64,000 nt of DNA from Sphingobium sp. OAS761. Its GTDB lineage: Bacteria; Pseudomonadota; Alphaproteobacteria; Sphingomonadales; Sphingomonadaceae. The stretch lies in assembly GCF_024168485.1 (NCBI RefSeq), contig NZ_JALJVY010000007.1, forward strand, positions 1-64,000, written 5' to 3'. Shown here one piece after another: positions 23,652-32,794 of this stretch (its first letter is position 1; each line of letters begins with the position of its first letter). The notes under the pieces are model-generated. The model made no database searches. It saw nothing but the letters and a program-made list of their open reading frames with translations, and was not told the DNA's origin. The translations under genes and the position numbers were made by a program.

Positions 23652-23740
23652 CGCAATCTCCTCTATGTCCGATCCTTAAGCGCTCCTCCGGGTCGATCAA
23701 GTCTGTCCGTTGCCTCTGTTCGCGACCGTGCGGCCCGGCT

Positions 23741-24274
23741 ATGGCGCCGCACATGAACATCCGCCCCGCCACGCTTGCCGACATTTCCGCCCTGCATGCC
23801 GTGATAGAGCGGGCCTATCGCGGTGACACCGCGCGCGCCGGATGGACGTTCGAATCCGACCTGCTGAGCGGGCCGCGCACCGACGCGGAGACCCTGGCCG
23901 CAATCGTGGATAGCGATGCAGACCTGTTGCTGGTCGCCACGGACAAGAGCGGTGCGCCGCTTGGCTGCGTGCAGATCACCGACAGGGGCGAGGGCATCAC
24001 CTATCTGGGGCTGCTCTGCATCGATCCACATCTTCAGGCCGCCGGGCTGGGCCGCCGGCTGATCGCCGAAGCGGAGCATCAGGCGATCCTGCTCTTTTCC
24101 GCCTCGCAGATGGAAATGACGGTAATCGACAGCCGCAGCGAACTCATCGCTTATTATGAGCGGCGCGGTTACGCGGCCACGGGAGAGAAGCGCGCCTTCC
24201 CCATCCCGCTCGATCCGCCGCTGGCCATGATCGTCCTGGCAAAATCGCTGGCGGGCGCGGGCGATCTCGGCTAG
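23741..24274 (+). CDS. GNAT-family N-acetyltransferase
   Basis: A 177-residue GNAT protein: N-terminal MNIRPATLADISALHAVIER strand-helix, acetyl-CoA loop LQAAGLGRRLIAEAEHQA and the C-terminal ELIAYYERRGYAATGEKRAF segment typical of ribosomal-protein or small-molecule acetyltransferases. MAPHM at 23741 and the internal ATG at 23753 are both possible starts. It reads toward the YqaA-type gene 11 bases downstream, so the two are probably in one transcript with lnt and metK. Acceptor unknown. Confidence 0.8.
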   Translation: MAPHMNIRPATLADISALHAVIERAYRGDTARAGWTFESDLLSGPRTDAETLAAIVDSDADLLLVATDKSGAPLGCVQITDRGEGITYLGLLCIDPHLQAAGLGRRLIAEAEHQAILLFSASQMEMTVIDSRSELIAYYERRGYAATGEKRAFPIPLDPPLAMIVLAKSLAGAGDLG

Positions 24275-24285
24275 GGCCGCGCGCG

Positions 24286-24921
24286 ATGCTCACCCGGCTC
24301 TATCAATGGACCCTGGCCAAGGCCGCGCATGCCCATGCCGAGCGTTGGCTGTTCGCCATATCCTTCATGGAATCGAGCTTTTTTCCCATTCCGCCGCACC
24401 CGCTGCTGGGCCTCATGTGCCTCGCCCGGCCGGAACGCGCCATCCGCTTCGGCCTGATCTGCACCATCGCGTCGGTACTGGGCGGCCTGTTCGGATACGC
24501 GATCGGACATTTCCTGTATGAAGCGGTAGGCCAGCAGATATTGGCGGCATTGGGCCTCTCCGGGAAATTCCCGGTCGCTGCCTGCTATCTGCGCGAATAC
24601 GGGGCCGAGATCATCCTGGTCAAGGGTGCGACGCCCATCCCCTTCAAGCTGATCACCATCACGGCCGGTTTCGTCGGCCTGTCGCTCGTGACATTCATCT
24701 GGGCCAGCGCGCTCAGCCGGGCCTTCCAGTTCATGCTGGTCGGTTTTCTGTTCTGGAAATTCGGCAGTCCGATCAAAATATTCATCGAGAAATATCTGGC
24801 CTGGCTGTCGGCCCTGTTCCTCGTCCTGATCGTCGGCGGCTTCGTCGCCGCATCCATGCTGAGCGGGGGCGGACAGGCAAGCGACAAGTGCAGCCACGCT
24901 ACCATGACGGACCTGCGCTGA
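24286..24921 (+). CDS. YqaA/VTT-domain membrane protein
   Basis: A 211-residue polytopic protein of the SNARE-associated (VTT/DedA-like) superfamily, YqaA branch: SFMESSFFPIPPHPLLGLMC, the IPF motif in VKGATPIPFKLITITAGFVG and alternating hydrophobic helices. DedA-family members are implicated in undecaprenyl-phosphate or phospholipid flipping, but the YqaA branch has no settled role. It overlaps nothing and is followed 8 bases later by lnt, a frequent order in sphingomonads that suggests an envelope connection. Confidence 0.8.
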   Translation: MLTRLYQWTLAKAAHAHAERWLFAISFMESSFFPIPPHPLLGLMCLARPERAIRFGLICTIASVLGGLFGYAIGHFLYEAVGQQILAALGLSGKFPVAACYLREYGAEIILVKGATPIPFKLITITAGFVGLSLVTFIWASALSRAFQFMLVGFLFWKFGSPIKIFIEKYLAWLSALFLVLIVGGFVAASMLSGGGQASDKCSHATMTDLR

Positions 24922-24929
24922 GCGCCGCG

Positions 24930-26477
24930 ATGATCGCCGCGCTCGCCCGTCATCCGAAGATCGCGGCGTTGCTGGCTGGCCTGGCGTCCGCGACCGGCTT
25001 CGCGCCGCTCAATCTCTGGCCCGTAACGCTCGCCTGCCTCATAGCACTGATCCTTCTGGTCGAAGGCGCGCCGGATCGCCGCGCCGCCACCCTGCGCGGC
25101 TGGCTGTTCGGGGTGGGGCACTTTGCAGTCGGCCTTAACTGGATCGCTCACGCGTTCAGCTTTCAGGACGCGATGCCGCACTGGTTCGGCTATGGCGCGG
25201 TGATCCTTCTGTCCCTCTATCTGTCCGTCTACCCCGCGCTGGCGACCTTGGGCGCGTGGTGGCTCCATCGCCGCCTTGGCGGACCAAGCATGATCCTGCC
25301 CGTGCTGCTCGCCGCTTGCTGGATCGCGACCGAATATCTTCGCGCCACGCTGTTCACCGGCTTTGCCTGGAATCCGCTGGGCGTGACACTGCTGCCGGCC
25401 GGGATCGCGATCGCCGCGACACTGATCGGCACCTACGGGCTTGGCGCGCTGGTTGTACTGATGGCCGGTGGGTTCCTGCTCGCGGTCCGGCGGCAATGGC
25501 GGCCTGCCGCCGCCATCCTCCTGCCTCAGCTTGCCCTCGCCATCTGGGGCTGGATCGCCGCGGCGCCGCCGGCCCCGCCCGGCGCTCCGCTCGTCAGGGT
25601 GGTGCAGCCCAACATCGGCCAGGACGAAAAATATTCGGTCGAGGCGGAGTTTCGCAATTTTCGCAAGCTGGCCGGGCTTTCGGGACAGCCCCGCCCCGCC
25701 CCGCGCCTGATCTTCTGGCCCGAAGCGGCCATCCCCGCCTATCTGGACATGGAGCCCGACTGGCGCCTGCGCCTGTCGCGATTGCTGGGCCCGGGCGACC
25801 TGCTGATGACCGGCGGCGACAAGGTCTATTTCAAGCAGGTCGAGGACAATGGCATACCGGTCGACAAGCTGGCCGGAGCGAACAACAGTGTCTGGATCGT
25901 AACGCCCCGGGGCACCATCGCCGGACGCTATTCAAAGGCGCATCTGGTGCCCTATGGCGAATATCTGCCGATGCGGAATATCCTCGAACCGATCGGCCTG
26001 TCCCGCCTGGTCCCCGGAGATGCGGATTTCTGGCCTGGCCCCGGCCCCCGGAGCCTGACCCTGCCGGCCGCAACCGGCCGACCGGCCCTCTCCATGGGCG
26101 TGCAGGTCTGCTACGAGATCATCTTTTCCGGCCAGGTGATTGATCGCGCGCATCGCCCTGCCTTCCTCTTCAACCCGTCCAACGATGCCTGGTTCGGCAG
26201 TTGGGGACCGGTGCAGCATCTGGCGCAGGCGCGGCTGCGCGCGCTGGAAGAAGGGATGCCGATCATCCGCTCCACCCCGACCGGCGTCTCCGCGATCATC
26301 GATGCGCGCGGGCATGTCGTCCATGCACTCGGCCTCAACCGCGCCGGTTTTCTCGATTCCGGGCTTCCCCCTGCGCTGCCGCCGACAGTCTTCGCGCGGC
26401 TGGGCAACTGGGCACCCCTTGCCTTCCTGCTGATGTTGCTCGGACTGGCCATTGCCATGCGAAGAGGCAAAAGCTAA
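24930..26477 (+). CDS. lnt: apolipoprotein N-acyltransferase Lnt
   Basis: A 515-residue inner-membrane enzyme that adds the third acyl chain to lipoproteins. About eight N-terminal membrane helices precede a nitrilase-type domain with the catalytic triad E265 (FWPEAAIP), K336 (YSKAHLVPYGEY) and C394 (QVCYEIIF), all intact. A final hydrophobic helix (LAFLLMLLGLAIAM) anchors the C-terminus. The ATG at 24930 gives the usual N-terminus; the longer frame runs over the end of the YqaA-type gene. Followed by metK. Predicted substrates nearby include the lipoproteins PhnD, the beta-helix protein and the SPOR protein. Confidence 0.95.
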   Translation: MIAALARHPKIAALLAGLASATGFAPLNLWPVTLACLIALILLVEGAPDRRAATLRGWLFGVGHFAVGLNWIAHAFSFQDAMPHWFGYGAVILLSLYLSVYPALATLGAWWLHRRLGGPSMILPVLLAACWIATEYLRATLFTGFAWNPLGVTLLPAGIAIAATLIGTYGLGALVVLMAGGFLLAVRRQWRPAAAILLPQLALAIWGWIAAAPPAPPGAPLVRVVQPNIGQDEKYSVEAEFRNFRKLAGLSGQPRPAPRLIFWPEAAIPAYLDMEPDWRLRLSRLLGPGDLLMTGGDKVYFKQVEDNGIPVDKLAGANNSVWIVTPRGTIAGRYSKAHLVPYGEYLPMRNILEPIGLSRLVPGDADFWPGPGPRSLTLPAATGRPALSMGVQVCYEIIFSGQVIDRAHRPAFLFNPSNDAWFGSWGPVQHLAQARLRALEEGMPIIRSTPTGVSAIIDARGHVVHALGLNRAGFLDSGLPPALPPTVFARLGNWAPLAFLLMLLGLAIAMRRGKS

Positions 26478-26482
26478 TAGCC

Positions 26483-26502
26483 ACATAAACATTTCTTTAT
26501 AT
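26483..26502. promoter_or_regulatory. inverted repeat in the metK leader
   Basis: ACATAAA and TTTATAT face each other around a cattTc spacer (core ATAAA 26485-26489 with TTTAT 26496-26500), 35-50 bases before metK. This is the kind of AT-rich palindrome expected for an ArsR-type SahR regulator, which controls methionine-cycle genes in many Proteobacteria, but the match to a SahR site was not verified. A short SAM-sensing RNA is the alternative; the 57-base space is small for one. Confidence 0.35.
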
Positions 26503-26534
26503 CGTCATTCGCCCAAGCGTCTTACGGGAGTCTC

Positions 26535-27740
26535 ATGCGTAGCAACTATCTCTTCACCTCGGAATCCGTTTCCGAAGGCCATCCCGACAAGGTCGCGGAC
26601 CAGATTTCCGACGCGATCGTCGACCTGTTCCTGTCCAAGGATTCCGAAGCCCGCATCGCCTGTGAAACATTGACGACGACACAGTTGGTCGTGCTGGCCG
26701 GGGAAATACGATGCAAGGGCGTCTATGAAAACGGGCAATGGGCGCCGGGCGCGGAAGAGGAAATCGAGCGCACCGTCCGCGAAACGGTCAAGCGCATCGG
26801 TTACGAGCAGGACGGCTTCCACTGGGAAAGCTTCCGCTTCGAAAATAACCTGCATGCCCAGTCCGCGCACATCGCGCAGGGCGTCGACGCCAGCGGCAAC
26901 AAGGATGAGGGCGCCGGAGACCAGGGCATCATGTTCGGTTTCGCCTGCGACGAGACCCCCGACCTCATGCCCGCCACGCTGGATTACAGCCACAAGATCC
27001 TGGCGCGGATGGCGGCCGACCGGCACAGCGGGGCGGCGCCCTTCCTTGAGCCCGATGCCAAGAGCCAGGTGACGCTGCGGTTCGTCGAGGGCAAGCCCGC
27101 CGCCGCGACCGCCATCGTCGTATCGACCCAGCACGCACCGGGCTATGACACCGGTGAGAAGGAAGCCCAGCTAAAGGCCTATGTGAAGGGCGTAATTGCC
27201 GACACCCTGCCGGCCGAGCTGTTGTCGGACCAGACGGTCTATCACATCAATCCGACCGGCACGTTCGAGATTGGCGGGCCGGACGGCGACGCGGGCCTGA
27301 CCGGGCGCAAGATCATCGTCGACACCTATGGCGGTGCATCGCCCCATGGCGGCGGCGCGTTCAGCGGGAAGGACCCGACCAAGGTCGACCGGTCGGCGGC
27401 CTACATCACCCGCTATCTGGCCAAAAATGTCGTCGCTGCGGGCCTTGCCAGCCGCTGCACCATCCAGATCGCATACGCTATCGGCGTTTCGGAACCCCTC
27501 TCGCTCTATGTCGACACGCACGGCACCGGTACTGTGGACGATGCGAAGATCGAGGACGCGATCAAGGCCATTCCGGATCTGGGCGGCCTGACCCCGCGTG
27601 GCATCCGCGTGCATCTGGGCCTTAACAAGCCCATCTATCAGCCGACCGCCGCCTACGGCCATTTCGGTCGCCGCCCCGAGGGCGATTTCTTCCCCTGGGA
27701 GCGAACCGACCTGGTAGAAAAGCTCAAGGCCGCGCTCTGA
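26535..27740 (+). CDS. metK: S-adenosylmethionine synthetase MetK
   Basis: A 401-residue enzyme forming SAM from methionine and ATP. N-terminal [20 protein letters not shown] with the ATP-phosphate histidine, the [17 protein letters not shown] hexapeptide region and C-terminal [20 protein letters not shown] are textbook MetK signatures. Length is normal for the alphaproteobacterial type. Its likely controls are in the short leader (see the inverted repeat). A hairpin terminator follows. Product SAM also feeds the PhnJ, MoaA radical-SAM enzymes of this window. Confidence 0.97.
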   Translation: MRSNYLFTSESVSEGHPDKVADQISDAIVDLFLSKDSEARIACETLTTTQLVVLAGEIRCKGVYENGQWAPGAEEEIERTVRETVKRIGYEQDGFHWESFRFENNLHAQSAHIAQGVDASGNKDEGAGDQGIMFGFACDETPDLMPATLDYSHKILARMAADRHSGAAPFLEPDAKSQVTLRFVEGKPAAATAIVVSTQHAPGYDTGEKEAQLKAYVKGVIADTLPAELLSDQTVYHINPTGTFEIGGPDGDAGLTGRKIIVDTYGGASPHGGGAFSGKDPTKVDRSAAYITRYLAKNVVAAGLASRCTIQIAYAIGVSEPLSLYVDTHGTGTVDDAKIEDAIKAIPDLGGLTPRGIRVHLGLNKPIYQPTAAYGHFGRRPEGDFFPWERTDLVEKLKAAL

Positions 27741-27761
27741 CAGCACGGCCATCGACAAGAC

Positions 27762-27790
27762 GAGGGGCGCGGGCATTCCGCGTCCCTTTT
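27762..27790. terminator. terminator between metK and the EAL gene
   Basis: GGGGCGCGG pairs with CCGCGTCCC (one G-U) around GCATT and is followed by TTTT, a standard intrinsic terminator for metK. It sits between convergent genes, ending 5 bases before the EAL gene. Confidence 0.8.
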
Positions 27791-27794
27791 CGCG

Positions 27795-29831
27795 TCAGCG
27801 CAGGACCAGGCTGACGAGATCGGCCGACGATATGGCGGGCGAGCGCAGGAAACCCTGATAGAAATCGCAGCCTTCATGGGCAAGCAGGTCGAGCTGTTGC
27901 TGCGTTTCGACACCTTCCGCGATCACCTGTAGCCCCAGTGACTTGGCAAGGTGGATCACGCTGCGCACGACGATCCGGTCGCGCGCCGTGCCCGCGATGT
28001 CCTGCGCCAGTCCGCTGTCGATCTTGAGGTAGTCAAGCGGCAGGCTCTTGAGATAGGCAAGGCTGGAATAGCCGGTGCCGAAATCGTCGATCGCAACCGC
28101 CAGCCCTTCCGCCCGCAAAGCACGCAGCAGCGCCGCCGCCGTGCCGACATCGGCGATCAAGCCGCTCTCGGTGATCTCCACAGTCAAGCGCGCGCGCGGG
28201 AAACCGCTGCGATCCACCAGTCCCAGCAGGTCCGCCATGAAGCGGGGCTGGGCTATGTCGTCGGCGGTGACGTTGATCGACAGACGCAGATGGGACAGCG
28301 CGCGTGGCCATGTAGCCGCCTGCCGCAGGGCTTCCGCCTGAATATGAGCCGATAATGGCAGCATATAGTCCGACCGTTCGGCCGTAGCGAACAGCAGCCC
28401 CGCGCCGAGCGGGCCATAATGCGGATGGTTCCAGCGCGCCAGTGCTTCGACCCCGCTTACTTCCTCCGAATGGGCAGGATATTGCGGCTGGAAGACGATG
28501 CCGATCTCCCCCCGATCGAGCGCCAGCCGCAGATCTGTTTCCAGCCGGTCGGCGTCGACCTGACGGCTGTGCTTTTCGGCCGAGAGAATCCGAATGCCTT
28601 CGCCACCTGCCTGTCGTGCATCGGCCAGGGCGGTGCCCGCCCGGCGCAGCATGTTGGTCGCGTCGTCATCCGCGCGCGACTGCGCAATACCGCATCGCGC
28701 GGTCAGCCGGATGAGGTGGTCCCCCGCGCTGAACGGCCGCCCGATCGCGCCGATAAGCTCCCGCGCAAGGAATGTTGCGCGATCCACCGCAGCGGTTTCT
28801 CCGGTCAATGCGACCAGAAATTCCGTGCCGGCGATCCGCGCCACCATGGCACCTAGTGCAACCTCGTCCGCGATGCGTTCGATCCGGCGCGCAATGCGAC
28901 CGAGCAGGGCGTCGCCGACCACCTGTCCATAGGCCACATTCATGCGTTCGAACTGGCTGATGGACAGCAGCAATAGTGTCGTGGGCAGGCCATGACGCTG
29001 TTCGAGCCATATGAGCGCCGCCTGGCGCGACCGTAGGCCGGTCAGATAATCACGGCTGGCGCTGTCGCTTTCATGACCGTCCGACAACCATTCGACATCT
29101 GCGGCGATAATGCCCTGATCGGTGCGCAGATGATGCACCAGCCGGTCTCCCGGCCGGCCCGGCAGTCCGTGCGCGATGGCGGACGGTCGTCCCGTTCGCA
29201 TCATCGCGCGAAGCGCCGCAAGCGCCGCGCGGCGCTCGTTACGGGGGATGCAGCGCAACAGACGGGCAACCGCGACCACCGAGGCCGGCAGAGACAGTTG
29301 CCGCGTCAGATTGTCGCTCAGCCGCACCCTGCCCCCTTCCAACAGTTCCCAAAAAAAGGCATCGCCGCGCCGGATCCGCTGGGCACGACGACTGTGCCGC
29401 GCACCGCCGCCAAGCCGCTCGACCAGCCGGTGGGCCGATGCCAGTGTGGCCTGCAAGCTTGTCGCCGTGAAGGACGACAGGAGGTAATGGGTCGCACCCG
29501 CATCGAGCAGGCTTTCCACATCCGCCTCCCCCGCCTGGTCGATCAGGACCACGAGCGCGCCACCGCCCGCCTCCACCGCAGGCGTGAGAGGCCGCAACAG
29601 CTTGTCGACGCCGCCATGGCCGCGCAGATCGACCAATGCCACCTGCGCCTCGCTGCGCAGGAAACGTTGCGCGGCATCGCGCGGCCGCCGCGCGCCGATC
29701 ACGCGCCAGCCCGCGTCGCGTGCCATGTGCGCCAGGCCATCGCGGTCCGCCGGCGAAAGGATGAATAGACTGCGCTGCCCATCAGGCGCGGCGTCCCCGC
29801 TCACGTTTTTATCTCCATCGACGCCGTTCAT
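27795..29831 (-). CDS. GGDEF-EAL domain protein, c-di-GMP phosphodiesterase with degenerate GGDEF
   Basis: A 678-residue protein: an N-terminal receiver-like domain (residues about 20-150) lacking a clear acceptor motif, a GGDEF-type domain whose signature is AGTEF instead of GGDEF (so presumably not a cyclase), and an EAL domain with intact catalytic features: EAL at GVEALARWNHP, Asn in LRLSINVTADD, Glu in TVEITESG, the DDFGTGYSSLAYLKSL loop with its Asp pair, Lys in YLKID and Glu in VIAEGVETQQQ. It is thus predicted to degrade c-di-GMP to pGpG, perhaps with GTP sensed by the dead GGDEF. No membrane segment. Divergent from moaA. Confidence 0.9.
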   Translation of the reverse strand: MNGVDGDKNVSGDAAPDGQRSLFILSPADRDGLAHMARDAGWRVIGARRPRDAAQRFLRSEAQVALVDLRGHGGVDKLLRPLTPAVEAGGGALVVLIDQAGEADVESLLDAGATHYLLSSFTATSLQATLASAHRLVERLGGGARHSRRAQRIRRGDAFFWELLEGGRVRLSDNLTRQLSLPASVVAVARLLRCIPRNERRAALAALRAMMRTGRPSAIAHGLPGRPGDRLVHHLRTDQGIIAADVEWLSDGHESDSASRDYLTGLRSRQAALIWLEQRHGLPTTLLLLSISQFERMNVAYGQVVGDALLGRIARRIERIADEVALGAMVARIAGTEFLVALTGETAAVDRATFLARELIGAIGRPFSAGDHLIRLTARCGIAQSRADDDATNMLRRAGTALADARQAGGEGIRILSAEKHSRQVDADRLETDLRLALDRGEIGIVFQPQYPAHSEEVSGVEALARWNHPHYGPLGAGLLFATAERSDYMLPLSAHIQAEALRQAATWPRALSHLRLSINVTADDIAQPRFMADLLGLVDRSGFPRARLTVEITESGLIADVGTAAALLRALRAEGLAVAIDDFGTGYSSLAYLKSLPLDYLKIDSGLAQDIAGTARDRIVVRSVIHLAKSLGLQVIAEGVETQQQLDLLAHEGCDFYQGFLRSPAISSADLVSLVLR

Positions 29832-29924
29832 CGCGCCGTCCTAGCATCAAGGGGTTACCGACCTGTTGGCCCGACCGCAACAGCGGTGCTTGCACGCCCA
29901 TGACCCATCGCCTAGCTATACGCC

Positions 29925-30935
29925 ATGGTCACCGCCGCCACAGCTTCCGCACCGCTTATTGACGGCCTGGGCCGCCGGATCAGCTATTTGCGGATTTCGG
30001 TGACCGATCGCTGCGACCTGCGCTGCCGCTATTGCATGGCGGAACGGATGCAGTTCCTACCGAAGAACCAGGTACTTACGCTGGAGGAGATCGCGCTGCT
30101 CGCCGATCTGTTCGTGCAGCGGGGCATCCGCAAGATCCGTCTGACCGGCGGAGAACCGCTGGTGCGGCGGGATTTCATGGACCTCGCCCGCCGGATCGGC
30201 CGGCATCTGGGCAATGGCCTGGACGAACTGACCCTGACGACCAACGCAACAAGGCTTGCCGATCACGCCATGGCTCTGGTCGACGCGGGTGTGCGGCGTG
30301 TGAACATCAGCCTGGACACGCGCGATCCGGATCGTTTCGCCCATGTAACGCGCGGCGGCGATCTGGCCGCGGTGCTGCGCGGGATAGAGGCTGCGCGCTG
30401 CGCAGGTTTGGCTATCAAGATCAACATGGTGGCATTGCGCGGCATCAACGAGGATGAAATCCTTTCGATGTTGCGCTGGTGCGATGACCAGGGCTTCGAC
30501 CTCAGCCTGATCGAGACAATGCCGCTCGGCGACACCGGCGACGATCGTACCAGTCATTATCTCCCGCTGACGCACGTGGTGCAGCAGATCGAGACGCGGC
30601 ATCGCCTGGCCCCGATAGCGCACCGAACCGGCGGCCCGTCGCGCTATCATGCCGTCGACGGGATGCGCGCGCGGCTGGGATTGATTTCGCCGCTCACCAA
30701 TAATTTCTGCGCCGATTGCAATCGCATCCGGCTGACTTGCGAAGGCAAGATCTTCATGTGCCTAGGCCATGAGGACCATGTCGATTTCAAGTCCGCGCTC
30801 CGCGAAGGCGGGGTCGATGCGGTCCAGCCGCTCGTCGATCAAGCATTGCGCCTCAAGCCCGCCGCCCATGACTTCCGGATCGGCGCCGGGCTGGGTGCTG
30901 CAACCCGTCGTCACATGAGCGTCACCGGCGGATGA
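29925..30935 (+). CDS. moaA: GTP 3',8-cyclase MoaA (molybdopterin synthesis)
   Basis: A 336-residue radical-SAM enzyme for the first step of molybdenum cofactor synthesis. N-terminal cluster cysteines C30, C34 and C37 (DRCDLRCRYCMAE), the GGEPLVRRD SAM-binding motif, the second cluster FCADCNRIRLTCEGKIFMC, and the C-terminal Gly-Gly (VTGG) essential for MoaA are all present. It overlaps the start of nadK by 4 bases. moaC and other moa genes are not adjacent, so pathway genes are dispersed. Confidence 0.95.
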   Translation: MVTAATASAPLIDGLGRRISYLRISVTDRCDLRCRYCMAERMQFLPKNQVLTLEEIALLADLFVQRGIRKIRLTGGEPLVRRDFMDLARRIGRHLGNGLDELTLTTNATRLADHAMALVDAGVRRVNISLDTRDPDRFAHVTRGGDLAAVLRGIEAARCAGLAIKINMVALRGINEDEILSMLRWCDDQGFDLSLIETMPLGDTGDDRTSHYLPLTHVVQQIETRHRLAPIAHRTGGPSRYHAVDGMRARLGLISPLTNNFCADCNRIRLTCEGKIFMCLGHEDHVDFKSALREGGVDAVQPLVDQALRLKPAAHDFRIGAGLGAATRRHMSVTGG

Positions 30936-31708
30936 GCCTCGATGTCCGGCGCGCCCTGGTCGCGTCCCCCACGCAGGCGGCCCGCGCGGCGGAAGAAAGG
31001 CTTCGCGCCACCTATGATTTTGCACCCGTGGAGGAGGCGGAGATGATCATCGCGCTGGGCGGCGACGGCTTCATGCTCCAGACCCTGCACGCCATGCTGG
31101 AAAGCCGGCGGATACTGCCGGTATTCGGGATGAACCTGGGCACTGTCGGCTTCCTGATGAATGAATGGCGGCTGGAAAGGCTGGAACAGCGCCTGGAAAA
31201 GGCCAAGAGTTTCAAGGTCCATCCGCTCCGCATGACCGTCGACACGGTCGATGGCGAACGCTTCTCCATTCCCGCAATCAATGAAGTGTCGCTGCTGCGC
31301 GAAACCCGCCAGACCGCGAAGCTGGAAGTGCAGGTGAACGCAAGGGCGGTGCTGCCCGAACTGGTGTGCGACGGCGTTCTGGTGGCCACGCCAGCCGGGT
31401 CGACCGCGTATAATCTGTCGGCCCACGGACCCATCCTGCCGCTGGGTTCCGGCCTCGTCGCGCTGACGCCGATCAGCCCTTTTCGCCCTCGGCGCTGGCG
31501 CGGGGCCATCCTTCCCGAAAGCACCGCGATCCGCTTTACCGTGCTCGACCCCGTCAAGCGCCCCGTCAGCGCCGTTGCCGACCAGCGCGAAGTGCGCGAC
31601 GTCGCCCAGGTGGAGGTCGGCATCGACCGGGCTACGCCCCTCACCCTGCTGTTCGACCCCGAGCATACGCTGGACGATCGCATCGCGGCCGAACAGTTCA
31701 TCGCCTGA
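30932..31708 (+). CDS. nadK: NAD kinase
   Basis: A 258-residue NAD kinase making NADP. The GGDGFMLQTLHAM phosphate-binding motif at residues 43-55 and NEVSLLRE, then the TPAGSTAYNLSAHGPILPLG segment with the conserved Thr-Ala-Tyr, are diagnostic. The start overlaps the end of moaA (ATGA). Length matches the short alphaproteobacterial PpnK form. The tRNA-Asn gene follows 90 bases downstream. Confidence 0.95.
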   Translation: MSLDVRRALVASPTQAARAAEERLRATYDFAPVEEAEMIIALGGDGFMLQTLHAMLESRRILPVFGMNLGTVGFLMNEWRLERLEQRLEKAKSFKVHPLRMTVDTVDGERFSIPAINEVSLLRETRQTAKLEVQVNARAVLPELVCDGVLVATPAGSTAYNLSAHGPILPLGSGLVALTPISPFRPRRWRGAILPESTAIRFTVLDPVKRPVSAVADQREVRDVAQVEVGIDRATPLTLLFDPEHTLDDRIAAEQFIA

Positions 31709-31797
31709 CGCGCGACCAAAAAAACCTGCTATTGCCGCTTGCCATTGCGCGAATCCCGCTGCTATAGGCGCGGCCTGCCCAGCGGAAGCCGGGCTGC

Positions 31798-31872
31798 TCC
31801 CCGATAGCTCAGCGGTAGAGCATTCGACTGTTAATCGAATGGCCGTAGGTTCGAATCCTACTCGGGGAGCCA
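31798..31872 (+). tRNA. tRNA-Asn (anticodon GTT)
   Basis: A 75-base cloverleaf with encoded CCA: acceptor TCCCCGA/TCGGGGA, D arm with GGTAGAGC, anticodon arm TTCGA-CTGTTAA-TCGAA (anticodon GTT), and T arm ending GGTTCGAATCC. All stems pair. The 3' end is followed by remnants of a serine recombinase, which suggests past use of this locus as an integration site, although the tRNA itself is intact. Confidence 0.97.
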
Positions 31873-31914
31873 AATAGCATCAGGCAGATTTCTGCCCCGT
31901 TTAGGGGTACTTCG

Positions 31915-32294
31915 CCGGTATCCGAGCCGAAGCTTTTCTCAAGCATTCCAAATGGTTCGATGAACCCGACCGTCAGCCCCCCCTGCCCAAAAGCTGTTCG
32001 AAACTCACAGATTAAACACCGCATTTCTGGCGTTTGGCGGCTGTATGCCAAACATCCTGTGGGCATTTCGACCCAAGCGATGCCATCATCGATAACCGCA
32101 TCCTCCGCGCAATGCAGGCTATCGAGATGGCGCATGCAACGCTCACGCTCTTCGCGCCACGTTACCGTTATTCGGTCATGCATCTCGCCGGATATACGTC
32201 CATCAAGATGGTCTACGTAAAGCTTGTCGAGTCGTCCCTGAAGGCGATCGATGTCGGCCCGCAGCCACTCGAATAGGCGGGTTACGATCGGCGC
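31915..32294 (-). pseudogene. large serine recombinase remnant (C-terminal region)
   Basis: Minus-strand sequence encodes DIDRLQGRLDKLYVDHLDGR, RITVTWREERERCMRHLDSL and later GGLTVGFIEPFGMLEKS, the coiled-coil and end of large serine recombinases of mobile elements. The N-terminal catalytic serine domain and zinc-ribbon are absent. The frame stays open into the tRNA, so the original stop has been lost or is unclear. Its position right at the tRNA-Asn 3' side suggests a decayed integrative element. Boundaries are approximate. Confidence 0.65.
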
Positions 32295-32305
32295 TGCCGG
32301 TTCTC

Positions 32306-32692
32306 GCGACTCAGGCTGGCGCATACGACAACACCCCTGGCGGAGATCGCGGCCGGCGCCAAGCGGTCGCACTGGATGTGGTTCCTCTTCCCGCAGCTAT
32401 ATGGCCTCGGGAACAGCGCCATGGCCCGGCAGTGCGGGATCGCGCGCTGGCCGAGGCGCGCGCTTATCTCGACCATTCCGTCCTCGGAGCGCGTCATCTG
32501 GCCTGTGTCGACGCGTTGCACCACTTGGAAGGCAATGATCCCATCGCAGCCATCGGGTCGATCGACGACATGAAGCTGCGATCCTCCCTCACCCTCTTCG
32601 AGATGGCGAGAGCCCTTCCCATCTTCAACGAAGCCATTGAGCGCTGGTTTGCCGGCGAGCGCGACGATGCCACACGGCAGCGGATCGGTTGA
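32306..32692 (+). pseudogene. DUF1810-family gene, frameshifted
   Basis: Fragments of a DUF1810 protein appear in different frames: ATQAGAYDN in one, LAEIAAGAKRSHWMWFLFPQ with LYGLGNSAMARQCGIAR in a second, and LAEARAYLDHSVLGARHLAC to the end (MKLRSSLTLFEMARALPIF, ending RQRIG) in a third. Shifts occur near 32330-32340 and near 32436-32450. The 5' end abuts the recombinase remnant, so the gene was probably disrupted by that element and has decayed. Function of DUF1810 proteins is unknown. Confidence 0.65.
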
Positions 32693-32794
32693 GCCGGGGG
32701 TATGTGCTCCCATTGCCATCGTCCCGCCCGGTTCCCACCTGTGTCCGGCAACTCGTGATCGCGCGGGTCGCAGTCTGCTTACCGGAGCCCTCCC

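Noticed and set aside
24888-24929. Longer start of lnt overlapping the YqaA-type gene
   Set aside because: The ATG at 24930 gives the normal N-terminus and lies after the upstream stop; the extension overlaps coding sequence in another frame.
26478-26534. SAM riboswitch before metK
   Set aside because: Leader is only 57 bases and no known SAM riboswitch core could be folded by eye; an inverted repeat is the only clear structure.
31873-31914. Attachment site copy downstream of the tRNA-Asn
   Set aside because: No second copy of the tRNA 3' end was found within the window near 48-49 kb, so an att site cannot be supported.
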